A DNA stretch of 37,086 nucleotides from Anaerolineae bacterium (GCA_022843745.1 JALHNB010000063.1:1-37086), one strand, 5' to 3'. Shown: positions 17,278 through 25,587, counted from the stretch's first letter. Numbers and translations: made by a program. Notes: generated by a model not told the origin, from the letters alone.

Positions 17278-18588
17278 ATGAAAGCTCAACTCACATCGCT
17301 CCCCTTGCTTCTAAAAAGCAAAATCGGATCAAACTGGGTGCTGTACGTCAATGCCAGTTCGCTGGTCGCGACAACGGCGGTCACATCCGGGCTGGGCTTT
17401 ATTTATTGGTGGGTAGCCGCCCGTTTATTCCCCCAGCAGTCGGTTGGTTTTGCATCGGCAGCGGTTTCCGCCATGATGCTCCTCGGCGCTTTAGGAATGC
17501 TCGGCCTGGGGACGTTGATTATCACCGAAGTGGGGCGTGAGCGTCATAAGGTGGGTTCAATTGCGATAACCGCGATTTTACTGGTTGGCGGTGTATCAAC
17601 CTTACTCGGTATTCTGTTCGCGCTTGCCGCACCGAACCTGACTTCCGAGCTTGCACCTCTATCAGCCAGCATTGGCAATATCATTATTTTTGCCCTGGGT
17701 GTCGCCTTCACCTCGATCACGCTCATTGTCGATCAGGTGATGATTGCGCTGCTGCGCGGCGGGCTTCAGCTTTGGCGCAATATCCTGTTTGCTGTCGCGA
17801 AACTTGCGCTCCTGTATGGAATCGCGGTTCTGGTATCCGAAAAAGTGGGCATGAATATCTATCTTGCCTGGATGCTGGGGAATGCGCTCTCGCTCGTTGC
17901 GTTGGCCGTTTTTCTCATCAGCAAGCGGACACGCATTCTCTATCGCCCTCAGTTTGGCTTCATCAGGAATTTGGGACGTGCCGCCTTAGCACATCATGCG
18001 ACCAATCTGATCCTGCAAGCGCCGAGTCTGATTATGCCGATTGCGGTAACGACACTGCTTTCCGCTGCGGCGAACGCCAGCTTTTATTCAGCGTGGATGA
18101 TCGCAAGTTTTCTATTCGTTCTGCCTGCCCATTTGACGACGGTACTTCATGCCGTTGGCGCACAGTCTCCGGCTATCGTCATTTCCAAAATGCGCTCGAC
18201 GATGAAGTTAGCTTTTTTCATTGCGCTGCCCGCAAGCTGCGCCCTGTTTATCGGGGCGGGGTTGCTGCTCAGTATATTTGGTAAACAATATGTCGATGAG
18301 GCCGCCTGGAGTCTTCGCATTCTCGGCCTCGGTGTTTTCCCGCTGATTATCAAATATCATTACATCGCGGTTTTAAGAATTTATGATCGGGTTCAAAGCG
18401 CTATTTTATTCCTGCTTTTCGTCAGCATCATGGAAATCAGCTTTTCAATAGTCGGATTAGAGCTTGGTGCGCTCACGGGTTTGAGTATCGGTTGGGTTTT
18501 GGCGTTGTGTCTGGAAGCATCCCTGATGTATTTCAAGATGCGGCAAACAATCTATAGCCAGCGGGCTGCTGCTGAAGTGAGTGTATAA
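17278..18588 (+). CDS. second polysaccharide flippase-like membrane protein
   Basis: This 436-residue protein has 12-14 hydrophobic segments across its length, beginning VNASSLVATTAVTSGLGFIY. It belongs to the broad MOP flippase superfamily (polysaccharide export/Wzx-like) and is not closely similar by eye to the flippase at 116-1417. The start is unclear: ATG 17278 is used, but a TTG at 17269 lies 11 bases after AAGGA and could be the true start. It ends the glycosyltransferase block, as flippases often do. Two flippases in one locus suggest either two glycans or transport of different intermediates. Confidence 0.8.
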   Translation: MKAQLTSLPLLLKSKIGSNWVLYVNASSLVATTAVTSGLGFIYWWVAARLFPQQSVGFASAAVSAMMLLGALGMLGLGTLIITEVGRERHKVGSIAITAILLVGGVSTLLGILFALAAPNLTSELAPLSASIGNIIIFALGVAFTSITLIVDQVMIALLRGGLQLWRNILFAVAKLALLYGIAVLVSEKVGMNIYLAWMLGNALSLVALAVFLISKRTRILYRPQFGFIRNLGRAALAHHATNLILQAPSLIMPIAVTTLLSAAANASFYSAWMIASFLFVLPAHLTTVLHAVGAQSPAIVISKMRSTMKLAFFIALPASCALFIGAGLLLSIFGKQYVDEAAWSLRILGLGVFPLIIKYHYIAVLRIYDRVQSAILFLLFVSIMEISFSIVGLELGALTGLSIGWVLALCLEASLMYFKMRQTIYSQRAAAEVSV

Positions 18589-18634
18589 ACTGCGAGGGTG
18601 TAAAAACCAAAATGCTGGGTGAAGCAACGCCTCG

Positions 18635-18661
18635 CCCCTACAAACACCGGTATCGTAGGGG
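18635..18661. repeat. degenerate GTAGGGG/CCCCTAC palindromic repeat
   Basis: CCCCTAC (18635-18641) and GTAGGGG (18655-18661) form an inverted pair around a 13-base loop, in the outward orientation opposite to the intact copies. It looks like the junction of two decayed members of the palindrome family at 22666, 24179, 26981 and 32108. It lies 47 bases after the flippase stop and could act as a transcript-end hairpin. Confidence 0.5.
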
Positions 18662-18818
18662 TGCATAGCCGCGTGACCAATCAACAAAACCTTCTTCATG
18701 GACTTCTGGCACCGAGCGCGAATTTTCCCATTTCCCATGTTCGCAACTATCTTGGCAGGATAGAGAGGTTGACTTCGAAAATGACGAATTCATTATTGAG
18801 CTAAAACTGAACGTATCC

Positions 18819-18846
18819 TTGACGAGCCTCAAAAAGATTGTAGAAT
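18819..18846 (+). promoter_or_regulatory. strong sigma70-like promoter for the structured RNA
   Basis: TTGACG (18819-18824) and TAGAAT (18841-18846) are separated by 16 bases, each matching the sigma70 consensus at five of six positions. Transcription would start near 18853. No protein gene begins within the next 280 bases, so the transcript starts in a noncoding, hairpin-rich stretch. Confidence 0.6.
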
Positions 18847-18852
18847 TCCACC

Positions 18853-19040
18853 CTATGCATAAAAACACATTTGTAATTCCCATGCCAATCCATCCAACTC
18901 ACGCTGTCAAAAGTGTGTGTTGTGCTTCCACATCATATTCATGTGGAGGGATGCCTGTCTCGCTTATCTCTGGTTCATAACTCTCGTGAGTTTTAACCAG
19001 TTCCAGTTGTTGCCACCCCTTCACGGGGGTTTTTGTTTTC
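18853..19040 (+). ncRNA. candidate structured RNA or leader, ~185 nt, unidentified
   Basis: Downstream of the promoter at 18819 lie four stems in a row. H1 pairs 18895-18904 with 18913-18922 (nine pairs, one U-U mismatch, 8-base loop). H2 pairs 18925-18933 with 18941-18949 (nine pairs, 7-base loop). CATC 18891-18894 and GATG 18950-18953 can close H1 and H2 into a three-way junction. H3 pairs CTGGTT 18970 with AACCAG 18995, enclosing AACTC/GAGTT with a TCGT loop. H4 is a GC stem followed by a T-run. It does not match 6S, tmRNA, RNase P, SRP, T-box or another class I can recognise. It may be a free small RNA or a riboswitch-like attenuator of the ABC transporter operon at 19133. Confidence 0.5.
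19015..19039 (+). terminator. intrinsic terminator
   Basis: ACCCC (19015-19019) pairs with GGGGT (19026-19030) around a 6-base loop and is followed by TTTTTGTTTT. The stem is short but GC-pure. It ends the candidate RNA 94 bases before the permease start codon. Confidence 0.6.
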
Positions 19041-19132
19041 TATGCCGGGATTCATGTGCGCAAGAAAAATACATTAAACTCTTGCTGAACTTGTAGACCT
19101 GTACTTTATAACAAGGATAACGATTTCACTTT

Positions 19133-20107
19133 ATGATTCGCTACATCATCCGCCGCTTGCTTCTGGCAGTGCCATTACTCCTGGTGATTTCCGCGCTGAC
19201 TTTTGTCATCGTCGAGATCGCGCCCGGTGACGCTGCACAGATGTATATTGACCCGGAGAAGGGGACTGACCCGGCCTATATCGAGCAGATACGCCGCAAC
19301 CTCGGCCTCGATCAGCCGATTCACGTGCGTTACGTGGCGTGGCTTGGTCAAACACTGTCGGGTGATTGGGGCTTTTCGTTCCGCAGTCGGCGCGCGGTCA
19401 CGCTGGAAGTGGGGGATCGTTTGCCTAATACGCTGCTGCTGGGTGGAACAGCACTGCTGTTATCGTTTGTGCTGGCAGTGCCGATTGGTGTGATTTCGGC
19501 GTTCAAGCGCTATTCATGGATTGACTACACTGTAACCACTTTATCGCTTGTGGGAACTTCGATACCGATTTTTTGGGTCGCACTGCTGTTTATTCAGGTG
19601 TTTGCTATCCAGATGGATTGGTTTCCGGCTTCAGGGATGCGCTCCGTGCGTGAGCAATATACGGGCTGGCAGTCGGTAATCGACGTGCTGCATCACATGA
19701 TTTTGCCGACGATTGTCCTGGCGCTGGCTCAGATCGCCGGTTGGTCGCGCTATCAACGGTCTGCGCTGCTGGATGTGCTGGGGCAGGATTATATTCGCAC
19801 GGCACGGGGCAAAGGCGTGCGCGAACGCCGCGTCCTGATTTTGCACGCGCTGCGTAACGCGCTGATCCCTATGATTACGCTGGTGGGGATTTCCGTGCCG
19901 AGTGTCGTCACGGGCGCGTTCATCACAGAGACGATTTTTAGCTGGCCGGGTATTGGGCGGTTGGGTGTGGATGCGGTCAGTGGACGCGATTACCCGGTCA
20001 TTATGGCTGTGACGATGCTGTCGGCGGTACTCATTATTCTCAGCAGTTTATTGGCTGATATTGCCTACGCCTGGGCGGATCCGAGAATTCGTTATGAGCA
20101 GTCGTAG
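19133..20107 (+). CDS. ABC transporter permease, DppB/OppB-like
   Basis: This 324-residue inner-membrane permease of the peptide/nickel ABC importer family starts MIRYIIRRLLLAVPLLLVIS. It carries AFIVE/IAPGDAA-type first-loop features (FVIVEIAPGDAAQMYID) and six membrane segments. The cytoplasmic EAA loop reads YIRTARGKGVRERRVLILHAL, followed by RNALIPMITLVG. It forms the channel with the next gene product. AAGGA lies 15 bases upstream of ATG 19133; a TTGCTG/TATAAC pair at 19082 and 19107 with a 19-base spacer could be a weak extra promoter. The candidate leader RNA ends just upstream. It overlaps the next gene by 14 bases. Confidence 0.9.
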   Translation: MIRYIIRRLLLAVPLLLVISALTFVIVEIAPGDAAQMYIDPEKGTDPAYIEQIRRNLGLDQPIHVRYVAWLGQTLSGDWGFSFRSRRAVTLEVGDRLPNTLLLGGTALLLSFVLAVPIGVISAFKRYSWIDYTVTTLSLVGTSIPIFWVALLFIQVFAIQMDWFPASGMRSVREQYTGWQSVIDVLHHMILPTIVLALAQIAGWSRYQRSALLDVLGQDYIRTARGKGVRERRVLILHALRNALIPMITLVGISVPSVVTGAFITETIFSWPGIGRLGVDAVSGRDYPVIMAVTMLSAVLIILSSLLADIAYAWADPRIRYEQS

Positions 20108-20987
20108 TTCAACCCTGCCGCTTTCGCTGGTCTCCGACCAACACCGCAACGAGGTACGCGGTTGGCAATTATTCCGTCGGCATCGTTTGGCGCTTGCCAG
20201 TGGTCTGCTGCTTTTGATGTTCATCGGCATCGCGGTCTTTGCGGATCAGGTTACGCCCTACGACCCGAATGCTACGAACACCGATTATGCCAGAGGCAAG
20301 CCGCAAGCGCCGTCATTCGAATACGCGCTTGGCACGGATAATTATGGGCGCGATTATCTCTCACGCACGATCAGCGGGGTGCGTGTATCGCTGTTTGTGG
20401 GCATCAGCGCCGTGATTTTCCAACTGCTCATCGGCGTGACAATCGGCGCACTGGCGGGCTATTTTGGCGGCTGGCTCGATAACCTCTTAATGAGAATAAC
20501 CGACATTTTTCTGGCAATTCCGGCGTTTATGCTCCTGCTCATTCTGGCGGGGATTCTCGGTGGCACGCTGCTGGCGTTGATTTTTGCCATCGGTGCGCTG
20601 AACTGGATGACGGTTGCCCGTCTCGTGCGCGGTCAATTCTTATCGCTGCGTGAACGCGAATTTGTGATGGCGGGGCAGTGCATCGGCGCGTCCCACTGGC
20701 GTTTAATTGCTGTTTATATCCTGCCCAATACTATCTCTTCGATCATTGTGGCAGCTACCTTATCGATTCCCGGTGCGATTCTGACGGAATCGGCACTCAG
20801 TTTTTTGGGGTTGGGTGTGCCGCCGCCGAATGCCAGCCTGGGCAATATGCTCGGTGGCGCACAGCAGTGGATTCGCACGGCCTGGTGGATGTGGATTGTG
20901 CCGGGGGCGACGATTTCGCTGATCGTCCTGGCTTTTAATTTTGTTGGTGATGGCCTGCGGGATGCCCTTGACCCGCAGTTGCGATAA
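20094..20987 (+). CDS. ABC transporter permease, DppC/OppC-like
   Basis: This 297-residue second permease has the OppC N-terminal extension (GWQLFRRHRLALASGLLLLM, then FADQVTPYDPNA) and the GTDNYGRDYLSRTISGVRVSL block. The EAA loop is REREFVMAGQCIGASHWRLI. LSFLGLGVPPPNASLGNML and the C-terminal FNFVGDGLRDALDPQLR are diagnostic. ATG 20094 is chosen because it overlaps the previous stop by 14 bases; an upstream in-frame TTG at 20061 would add an unlikely N-terminus. It pairs with the product of 19133-20107. The two ATPase subunits are not in the window. Confidence 0.9.
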   Translation: MSSRSSTLPLSLVSDQHRNEVRGWQLFRRHRLALASGLLLLMFIGIAVFADQVTPYDPNATNTDYARGKPQAPSFEYALGTDNYGRDYLSRTISGVRVSLFVGISAVIFQLLIGVTIGALAGYFGGWLDNLLMRITDIFLAIPAFMLLLILAGILGGTLLALIFAIGALNWMTVARLVRGQFLSLREREFVMAGQCIGASHWRLIAVYILPNTISSIIVAATLSIPGAILTESALSFLGLGVPPPNASLGNMLGGAQQWIRTAWWMWIVPGATISLIVLAFNFVGDGLRDALDPQLR

Positions 20988-21077
20988 TTCGACGGGGGTG
21001 AATGATGTTGTGTCGTCGCTAAAAAGCGCTCATGCACACCTTTTTATTGGCTCATCTATAAAAGTGGAGGATTTCCC

Positions 21078-22658
21078 ATGCGAAAACTGAGCCTGATTCT
21101 GATCTTGTTCGTTATTTTGAGTGTCTCGGCTGTTTCTGCTCAGGAGAGCAGTACCCTGATCGTCCAGTCCAACGGCGATCCGCAAACCTTAAGCGGCCTG
21201 TATGCCAATGATGGCAACAGCCTCTCTGTCGTGACTTTTCTGGTAGAGCCGCTGGTTCTTGGTGGCGAAAACTGGGGCGATTCGATTGAACCCGCGCTGG
21301 CTGAAAGCTGGACGGTATCGGACGATGGGTTGGAATATACCTTCAATCTGCGCCAGGGCGTGAAGTGGCATGACGGCGTGGAATTTACCGCTGCCGATGT
21401 GCTGTTCACCTATCAGGTCGTCCTGCTCGAAGAGAATGCCATTGATTGGCGCTCGAATCTGCTACAAAACGGTGAACCATTCGGTTTTGAAGTAGTGGAC
21501 GACTATACATTTAAGGTCATCCTGACCCAGCCGGACGCGACTGTGCTGACCGCCCTGAGCATTCCGATTGTTCCTGCTCATGCTTTTGAAAGCACGAACG
21601 TGGTTGATGCGCCATTCAACACCAATCCTATCGGCACTGGGCCATATCGCTTTGTCGAGTGGAATACGGGTGAGAATATCGTCCTCGAAGCCAACGCCGA
21701 CTACTGGCGCGGCGCACCGAAGATTGGTCGCCTTGTCGTGAGCTTTATCGAAGGCGTTGAAAATTCGGCGAACGCGCTGCTGGCGGGTGAACTGGATTTC
21801 GCGCGGATTGATGGCGCAGACCTGACACCGTTCCAGGACAACCCCGATTTCACTATTGTCGAAGCCCCTCGCGACCTGATGCGCTATGTGGGTTTCAATG
21901 TCCAGAGTGAACTTTATAGCGATCCCGCTGTTCGTCAGGCACTGGCGGTTGGTCTGGATCGTAATGCGGTTATCGACGCTGTGGCTGGTGGATATGGAAT
22001 TTTGCCGGACTCGGTCTTTAATCGTTCCGTATTTGTCTATGAAGAAGGCCGTAATGCCCAGTATGCGTTTGACCCTGAAGCGGCGAAACAACAGTTAGCC
22101 GACCTCGGCTGGACGGACAGCGATGGCAACGGTTTCCTGGACAAGGATGGGCAGGAATTGACGCTCAATCTGGCTTACCTGGGAACATGGTCGCTGATGC
22201 AGAATATCTCGCCGATTGTCTATGACAACTGGCGTGCGCTGGGCGTGAATGTCACACTCGTGCCGCTGGACGATGCCGCTGCCAACACCGAAATTTACGA
22301 TAACCAGAATGTCGAAAAATCGTATGACGCTTTTCTGGGCGGCTGGGGATTGTTTGGGCCAGAGCCGGATCATTACCGGAATTATCTGGCAAGCGAAACA
22401 GGTTTCTTCGCCTATAACAACGCGGATGTGATCGCGCTGTTCGATGAAGGCCGTTCGACCTCAGATGCCGATGCCCGCTATGGCATTTATGAACAGGCCG
22501 ATGCGCTGCTGTGGCAAGACCTGCCTTTGATCCCGATTTTCCAGCCGATTGGTGTCTATGTCTTCCGTTCGGATTTGAACCTGGAAGAAGCGGAGATCAA
22601 CGGTACGTTCCTCACCGGGCTGAAATTCCCCGGTAATGCGTATTTCGTAGAGTCGTAA
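21078..22658 (+). CDS. ABC transporter substrate-binding protein, family 5 (DppA/OppA-like)
   Basis: This 526-residue extracellular solute-binding protein (SBP_bac_5) has a Sec signal peptide (KLSLILILFVILSVSAVSA, cut before QES). No lipobox cysteine is seen, which is unusual if the cell is a monoderm. Family signatures are LAESWTVSDDGLEYTFNLR, GVKWHDGVEFTAADVLFTY, and IGTGPYRFVEW, then a C-terminal lobe with KSYDAFLGGWGLFGPEPDHY. GGAGG precedes ATG 21078 by 8 bases. It delivers peptide-like or other small solutes to the two permeases upstream. The ligand cannot be told from sequence. The gene order B-C-A is typical, but the missing ATPase genes mean they lie elsewhere or are shared. Confidence 0.9.
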   Translation: MRKLSLILILFVILSVSAVSAQESSTLIVQSNGDPQTLSGLYANDGNSLSVVTFLVEPLVLGGENWGDSIEPALAESWTVSDDGLEYTFNLRQGVKWHDGVEFTAADVLFTYQVVLLEENAIDWRSNLLQNGEPFGFEVVDDYTFKVILTQPDATVLTALSIPIVPAHAFESTNVVDAPFNTNPIGTGPYRFVEWNTGENIVLEANADYWRGAPKIGRLVVSFIEGVENSANALLAGELDFARIDGADLTPFQDNPDFTIVEAPRDLMRYVGFNVQSELYSDPAVRQALAVGLDRNAVIDAVAGGYGILPDSVFNRSVFVYEEGRNAQYAFDPEAAKQQLADLGWTDSDGNGFLDKDGQELTLNLAYLGTWSLMQNISPIVYDNWRALGVNVTLVPLDDAAANTEIYDNQNVEKSYDAFLGGWGLFGPEPDHYRNYLASETGFFAYNNADVIALFDEGRSTSDADARYGIYEQADALLWQDLPLIPIFQPIGVYVFRSDLNLEEAEINGTFLTGLKFPGNAYFVES

Positions 22659-22665
22659 CCTTTGC

Positions 22666-22693
22666 GTAGGGGCGGTTCGCGAACCGCCCCTAC
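22666..22693. repeat. perfect 28-base palindrome, GTAGGGGC family
   Basis: The 28 bases begin GTAGGGGCGGTTCG and end with its exact reverse complement. It sits 7 bases after the binding-protein stop and 18 bases before the convergent stop of the GNAT gene, so as RNA it could end transcripts from both sides. It is the cleanest member of the dispersed family seen at 24179, 26981 and 32108. Confidence 0.9.
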
Positions 22694-22711
22694 CCTGCAA
22701 ACCTCTTATTC

Positions 22712-23461
22712 TTAATCGCTTTTGTGCCGCATCCACACGTTCGGCTCGACATAAACGCCGACATCACGTTCGCGATCAATTTCAACAGGCACGAGCGCAC
22801 CGGGTACGATATACGACCCGCTTTCGGGAAACTGCATCTCTGTCCATTGTTCCCATTCGGCGATTGTCCCCGGAATACGCATCGACTCCGGGCAAACGCG
22901 CAAAATTTCCGCGCCCATTTTCCAGTGTGTTCGCAACCAAGGATCGAATGGCGCACCGTCGGCCTGTTTCCACCGGATGTAACGCTCCATCGGCGTGAGG
23001 GGATAACGATGTTTGAGATTGGGACGCACGGGCGCGATGAGCGTGTTCAGGCCGCGTCGCGCGGCATTGCCTTTCATCGCCTGTAAAACGTGCTGGCTGA
23101 GTCCTTTACCGAGATGATCTTTGGCGATGACCACCTGAATCGCTGAAACCACATTCGGCGTGATGCCATTTTGATGATTGGTAACGACCAGTTCGATGAT
23201 GGTATCCCAGCCACCCAACGGCAAGCCCTCAACCGTGCCGTCCCAGGTCGCCGGAACGGTGTTGCCACTGGCGATCACTGTGTCATTTTTATCAGCCAGA
23301 ATGATCTGAAATTCTTGCAGATGGCTGTACAGATAGCCGAAGCAGCGGTTCGCAACCGAGTCATGAAACATAAATTCCGGCCAGCCGGCCATATTGATGT
23401 CGTCCATCGCGTCGAGCAGATCAGGTCGTTCCGCAAGCGTATAAAAGGTGAAGTCAGTCAT
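22712..23461 (-). CDS. GNAT-like N-acetyltransferase
   Basis: This 249-residue protein starts at the ATG at 23461, which overlaps the stop of the preceding GT4 gene as ATGA. It reads MTDFTFYTLAERPDLLDAMD. A GNAT core is suggested by SAIQVVIAKDHLGKGLSQHV, where H-L-G-K-G-L fits the acetyl-CoA motif A, and by the following LQAMKGNAARRGLNTLIAPV. The C-terminal ~90 residues are rich in Trp and Pro and do not match a known domain by eye. The substrate is unknown. Translational coupling to a glycosyltransferase allows a role in sugar or lipid modification, but this is inference. Longer in-frame starts upstream lie inside the GT4 gene and are not favoured. Confidence 0.7.
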   Translation of the reverse strand: MTDFTFYTLAERPDLLDAMDDINMAGWPEFMFHDSVANRCFGYLYSHLQEFQIILADKNDTVIASGNTVPATWDGTVEGLPLGGWDTIIELVVTNHQNGITPNVVSAIQVVIAKDHLGKGLSQHVLQAMKGNAARRGLNTLIAPVRPNLKHRYPLTPMERYIRWKQADGAPFDPWLRTHWKMGAEILRVCPESMRIPGTIAEWEQWTEMQFPESGSYIVPGALVPVEIDRERDVGVYVEPNVWMRHKSD

Positions 23462-24651
23462 CGGGATATGTCCTGATATAAATTTTCGTAAAGCGTGGCG
23501 ACACGCTCCCAACTATAGCGTTCTTCGATCAATTTGCGCCCATTTTCGACGAGTTGGCGCTGCAAATCTGGATTTTTGAGCAAATTGATGACTGTTTCGG
23601 CCATTTCACCAATATCAGCGATCAATACGTCATGACCATTTTGCGCATCGATGCCGTCCACGCTCAGAGGTGTCGCGATCACCGGACAGCCAATCGCCAG
23701 CGCTTCCAAAACTTTATTTTTAATGCCTGCGCCGAGTTGCAGCGGACACACAAAGGCCGCTGCCCGCGCCAGATAAGGTCGCACGTCCGGCACACGCCCC
23801 GTCACTTTGATTGATTCGCTTGCCAACGCCTGCAATTCCGGCGGTGGAGCATTGCCGACGAGCCATAATTTCACATCGGGAATTTGCGCCTGCACTTTTG
23901 GGAAAATCTCATGTGCCAGCCGCAGTGCCGCATCCACATTTGGCGGATATTCGTAGTTGCCGACGAACAGCAGCGCCCGCACTTTGCGGCTGACTCGCGC
24001 TTTGCGGAAGGTATAAAGGTCGATTCCGTTGGGGATTACGTCAATCGAAAGCGCTGGGTTGCTGTCGAGTAGTTCGTTTTTATCCTGCTGCGAGACGACC
24101 ACAATGCGGCGATAGGGCGTGAACATCCATGATTCGAAATTCCGCGCGAGCTGAAATTGAATCATATTCGCGATGGTTGTAGGGGCGACCCGCCGGGTCG
24201 CTCCTACGAGTCTTCGTAGGTATAAACTGTAGCTCTCGTAGGGTGTGATGACCGCCGGAAGACTGCGCAGTGCATGATAAAACTCATAGACCTGGACACC
24301 ACCAAACAGATGAATCGCGTCGTAGTGAGTGCTGTCGAGTCGCGATTCAATCGCCCGCCACATTTCCGGCGACCAGGACTCTTCGGCGTGTTTGGGAAAA
24401 CGAGCAGAGGGGAAAGTCGCCCGTTTCAGATACGAAAGCTGGCTGCGGCGCGGTTCAGCGATGAGTTGAACATGCTCGAAGCGATAATCATAATTGTCCT
24501 GCTCTTGCCAATCTTCGGCGCGGTTGGCGAACGCCAACAGGTCAATCTGGTGTTTGCGCCCTTCGAGTTCCTCTGCGAGGTGATAGACGATAAGCCGATC
24601 ACCCAGGTGCAGCGGATAGGGTGGACAGCGGGAAATGAGCAGTATACGCAC
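23458..24651 (-). CDS. GT4 glycosyltransferase carrying a palindromic repeat in frame
   Basis: This 397-residue GT-B enzyme starts at GTG 24651, eight bases after the NadE stop, and reads VRILLISRCPPYPLHLGDRL. The open frame continues further upstream but overlaps NadE. It resembles the family of sugar transferases with TPYESYSLYL, YRRIVVVSQQDKNELL and LLFVGNYEYPPNVDAALRL, and a donor motif in LQLGAGIKNKVLEALAIGCP. Residues 149-158 (GATRRVAPTT region) are encoded by a copy of the GTAGGGGC palindrome. The copy sits before a helix that starts IANMIQFQLARNFE, and the frame is kept. The enzyme lies apart from the main glycan locus, inside a NAD synthesis operon; its substrate is unknown. Confidence 0.8.
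   Translation of the reverse strand: MRILLISRCPPYPLHLGDRLIVYHLAEELEGRKHQIDLLAFANRAEDWQEQDNYDYRFEHVQLIAEPRRSQLSYLKRATFPSARFPKHAEESWSPEMWRAIESRLDSTHYDAIHLFGGVQVYEFYHALRSLPAVITPYESYSLYLRRLVGATRRVAPTTIANMIQFQLARNFESWMFTPYRRIVVVSQQDKNELLDSNPALSIDVIPNGIDLYTFRKARVSRKVRALLFVGNYEYPPNVDAALRLAHEIFPKVQAQIPDVKLWLVGNAPPPELQALASESIKVTGRVPDVRPYLARAAAFVCPLQLGAGIKNKVLEALAIGCPVIATPLSVDGIDAQNGHDVLIADIGEMAETVINLLKNPDLQRQLVENGRKLIEERYSWERVATLYENLYQDISR
24179..24207. repeat. GTAGGGGC-family palindrome inside a coding sequence
   Basis: Fourteen-base arms GTAGGGGCGACCCG and CGGGTCGCTCCTAC flank one central base, with a single mismatch. It lies within the minus-strand GT4 gene and is translated as part of the protein. 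All other copies seen here are intergenic. Confidence 0.9.
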
Positions 24652-24658
24652 GTCGCAG

Positions 24659-25510
24659 TTATCGCCCCACCCAATCGCGCAGGTATAAGAAATCGTGACC
24701 GATGGTACGGCGGCTGAGTTTGGCGATGTTGGGCATGGTACGCTTGTAGTGGTTCGCCTTGACGCGCTTCCAGACTTTTTCGACAAATGCGCGATCAAAG
24801 CCCTCCTCGACCACTTCGTCTACCGTGTAGCGCTCGTCCACCAGCAGGAAAAGCAACTGGTCAACATCGTTATAGGTGAAGCCGAGTTCGCCCTCATCGG
24901 TCTGGCCTTCCCACAAATCGGCTGATGGCGCTTTGTCGATAATCGGCTGCGGGATGCCCATTGCCTTTGATAACTGCCGCACCTGTGCTTTGTAGAGATC
25001 AGCAATCGGTTGCAAGGCCACGCCGCTGTCTCCATAAATGGTCGAGTAGCCAAGCAAAAATTCGGTTTTATTGCTCGTCCCCATCACCAGCCCGCCCCAG
25101 GCAACTGATTGATCGTAAAGTGTGACCATGCGCAGCCGCGCCATGATGTTGCCTTTGCGCAGGTTGCTCATGTCGGGGAAGCGATCAATCAGCGGGTCGG
25201 CCATATCCGTAATTGGCACATCCAGGCTTGGTAAACCTAAAGCCTCGATCACCAATCCGGCATCATCCAGGCTGGCGGAAGATGAAGTCTTATAGGGCAT
25301 TCGCACGACCAGCACGTTTTCCGGCCCCAGCGCCTCCGCCGAAAGATAGGCCGATAGTGCCGAGTCAATGCCGCCGGAAAGCCCCATGACGGCGCGTTTC
25401 ATGCCGACTTTTTCGATCTGGTCGCGAATAAATCCGGTGAGCATTTTACGCGCGATGTCGGTGTTAATTTCCAGCCGATCCATGATGTCCGGCTGTGTTT
25501 TTGTCGTCAT
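24659..25510 (-). CDS. nadE: NAD+ synthetase (synthetase domain only)
   Basis: This 283-residue enzyme makes NAD+ from nicotinate adenine dinucleotide with ATP and ammonia in the cytosol. The ATP-pyrophosphatase loop is MGLSGGIDSALSAYLSAEAL. GTSNKTEFLLGYSTIYGDSG, PIADLYKAQVRQL and KAPSADLWEGQTDEGELG are diagnostic. It lacks the N-terminal glutaminase domain of the long form. ATG 25510 is chosen because AAGGGG lies 9 bases upstream; an ATG at 25519 is directly on the ribosome site. A nitrilase with the E-K-C triad two genes upstream can supply ammonia from glutamine as a separate subunit (inference). The operon reads nitrilase, small protein, nadE, GT4, GNAT. Confidence 0.95.
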   Translation of the reverse strand: MTTKTQPDIMDRLEINTDIARKMLTGFIRDQIEKVGMKRAVMGLSGGIDSALSAYLSAEALGPENVLVVRMPYKTSSSASLDDAGLVIEALGLPSLDVPITDMADPLIDRFPDMSNLRKGNIMARLRMVTLYDQSVAWGGLVMGTSNKTEFLLGYSTIYGDSGVALQPIADLYKAQVRQLSKAMGIPQPIIDKAPSADLWEGQTDEGELGFTYNDVDQLLFLLVDERYTVDEVVEEGFDRAFVEKVWKRVKANHYKRTMPNIAKLSRRTIGHDFLYLRDWVGR

Positions 25511-25533
25511 TGTTTGCATCCCCTTCGGTAGCT

Positions 25534-25574
25534 AGTCAGCATTTCAGCTTGTCAGCCAGTCAGCATTTCAGCTT
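25534..25574. repeat. 17-base direct repeat before nadE
   Basis: AGTCAGCATTTCAGCTT occurs at 25534-25550 and again exactly at 25558-25574. It lies in the 77-base gap between nadE and the small upstream gene, with further partial GTCAG units between. It may be slippage or a decayed intergenic repeat. Confidence 0.8.
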
Positions 25575-25587
25575 TTGTGAAACCGTT

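Noticed and set aside
17772-18284. Plus-strand open frame of 170 codons inside the second flippase
   Set aside because: Rich in Cys, Ser and Arg with no hydrophobic pattern; the flippase frame is continuous.
18853-19040. 6S RNA, tmRNA or T-box as the identity of the structured RNA
   Set aside because: No long single hairpin with a central bubble, no CCA or tag frame, and the T-box wording appears only reversed on the other strand and in the wrong order.
21462-22091. Long minus-strand open frame (209 codons) opposite the binding-protein gene
   Set aside because: It is the mirror of a well-supported SBP family 5 gene, has no ribosome site and no recognisable domain.
24652-24798. Longer N-terminus for the GT4 gene after nadE
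   Set aside because: It would overlap the conserved end of NadE and read Ser/Thr-rich nonsense; GTG 24651 gives the proper GT-B opening strand.
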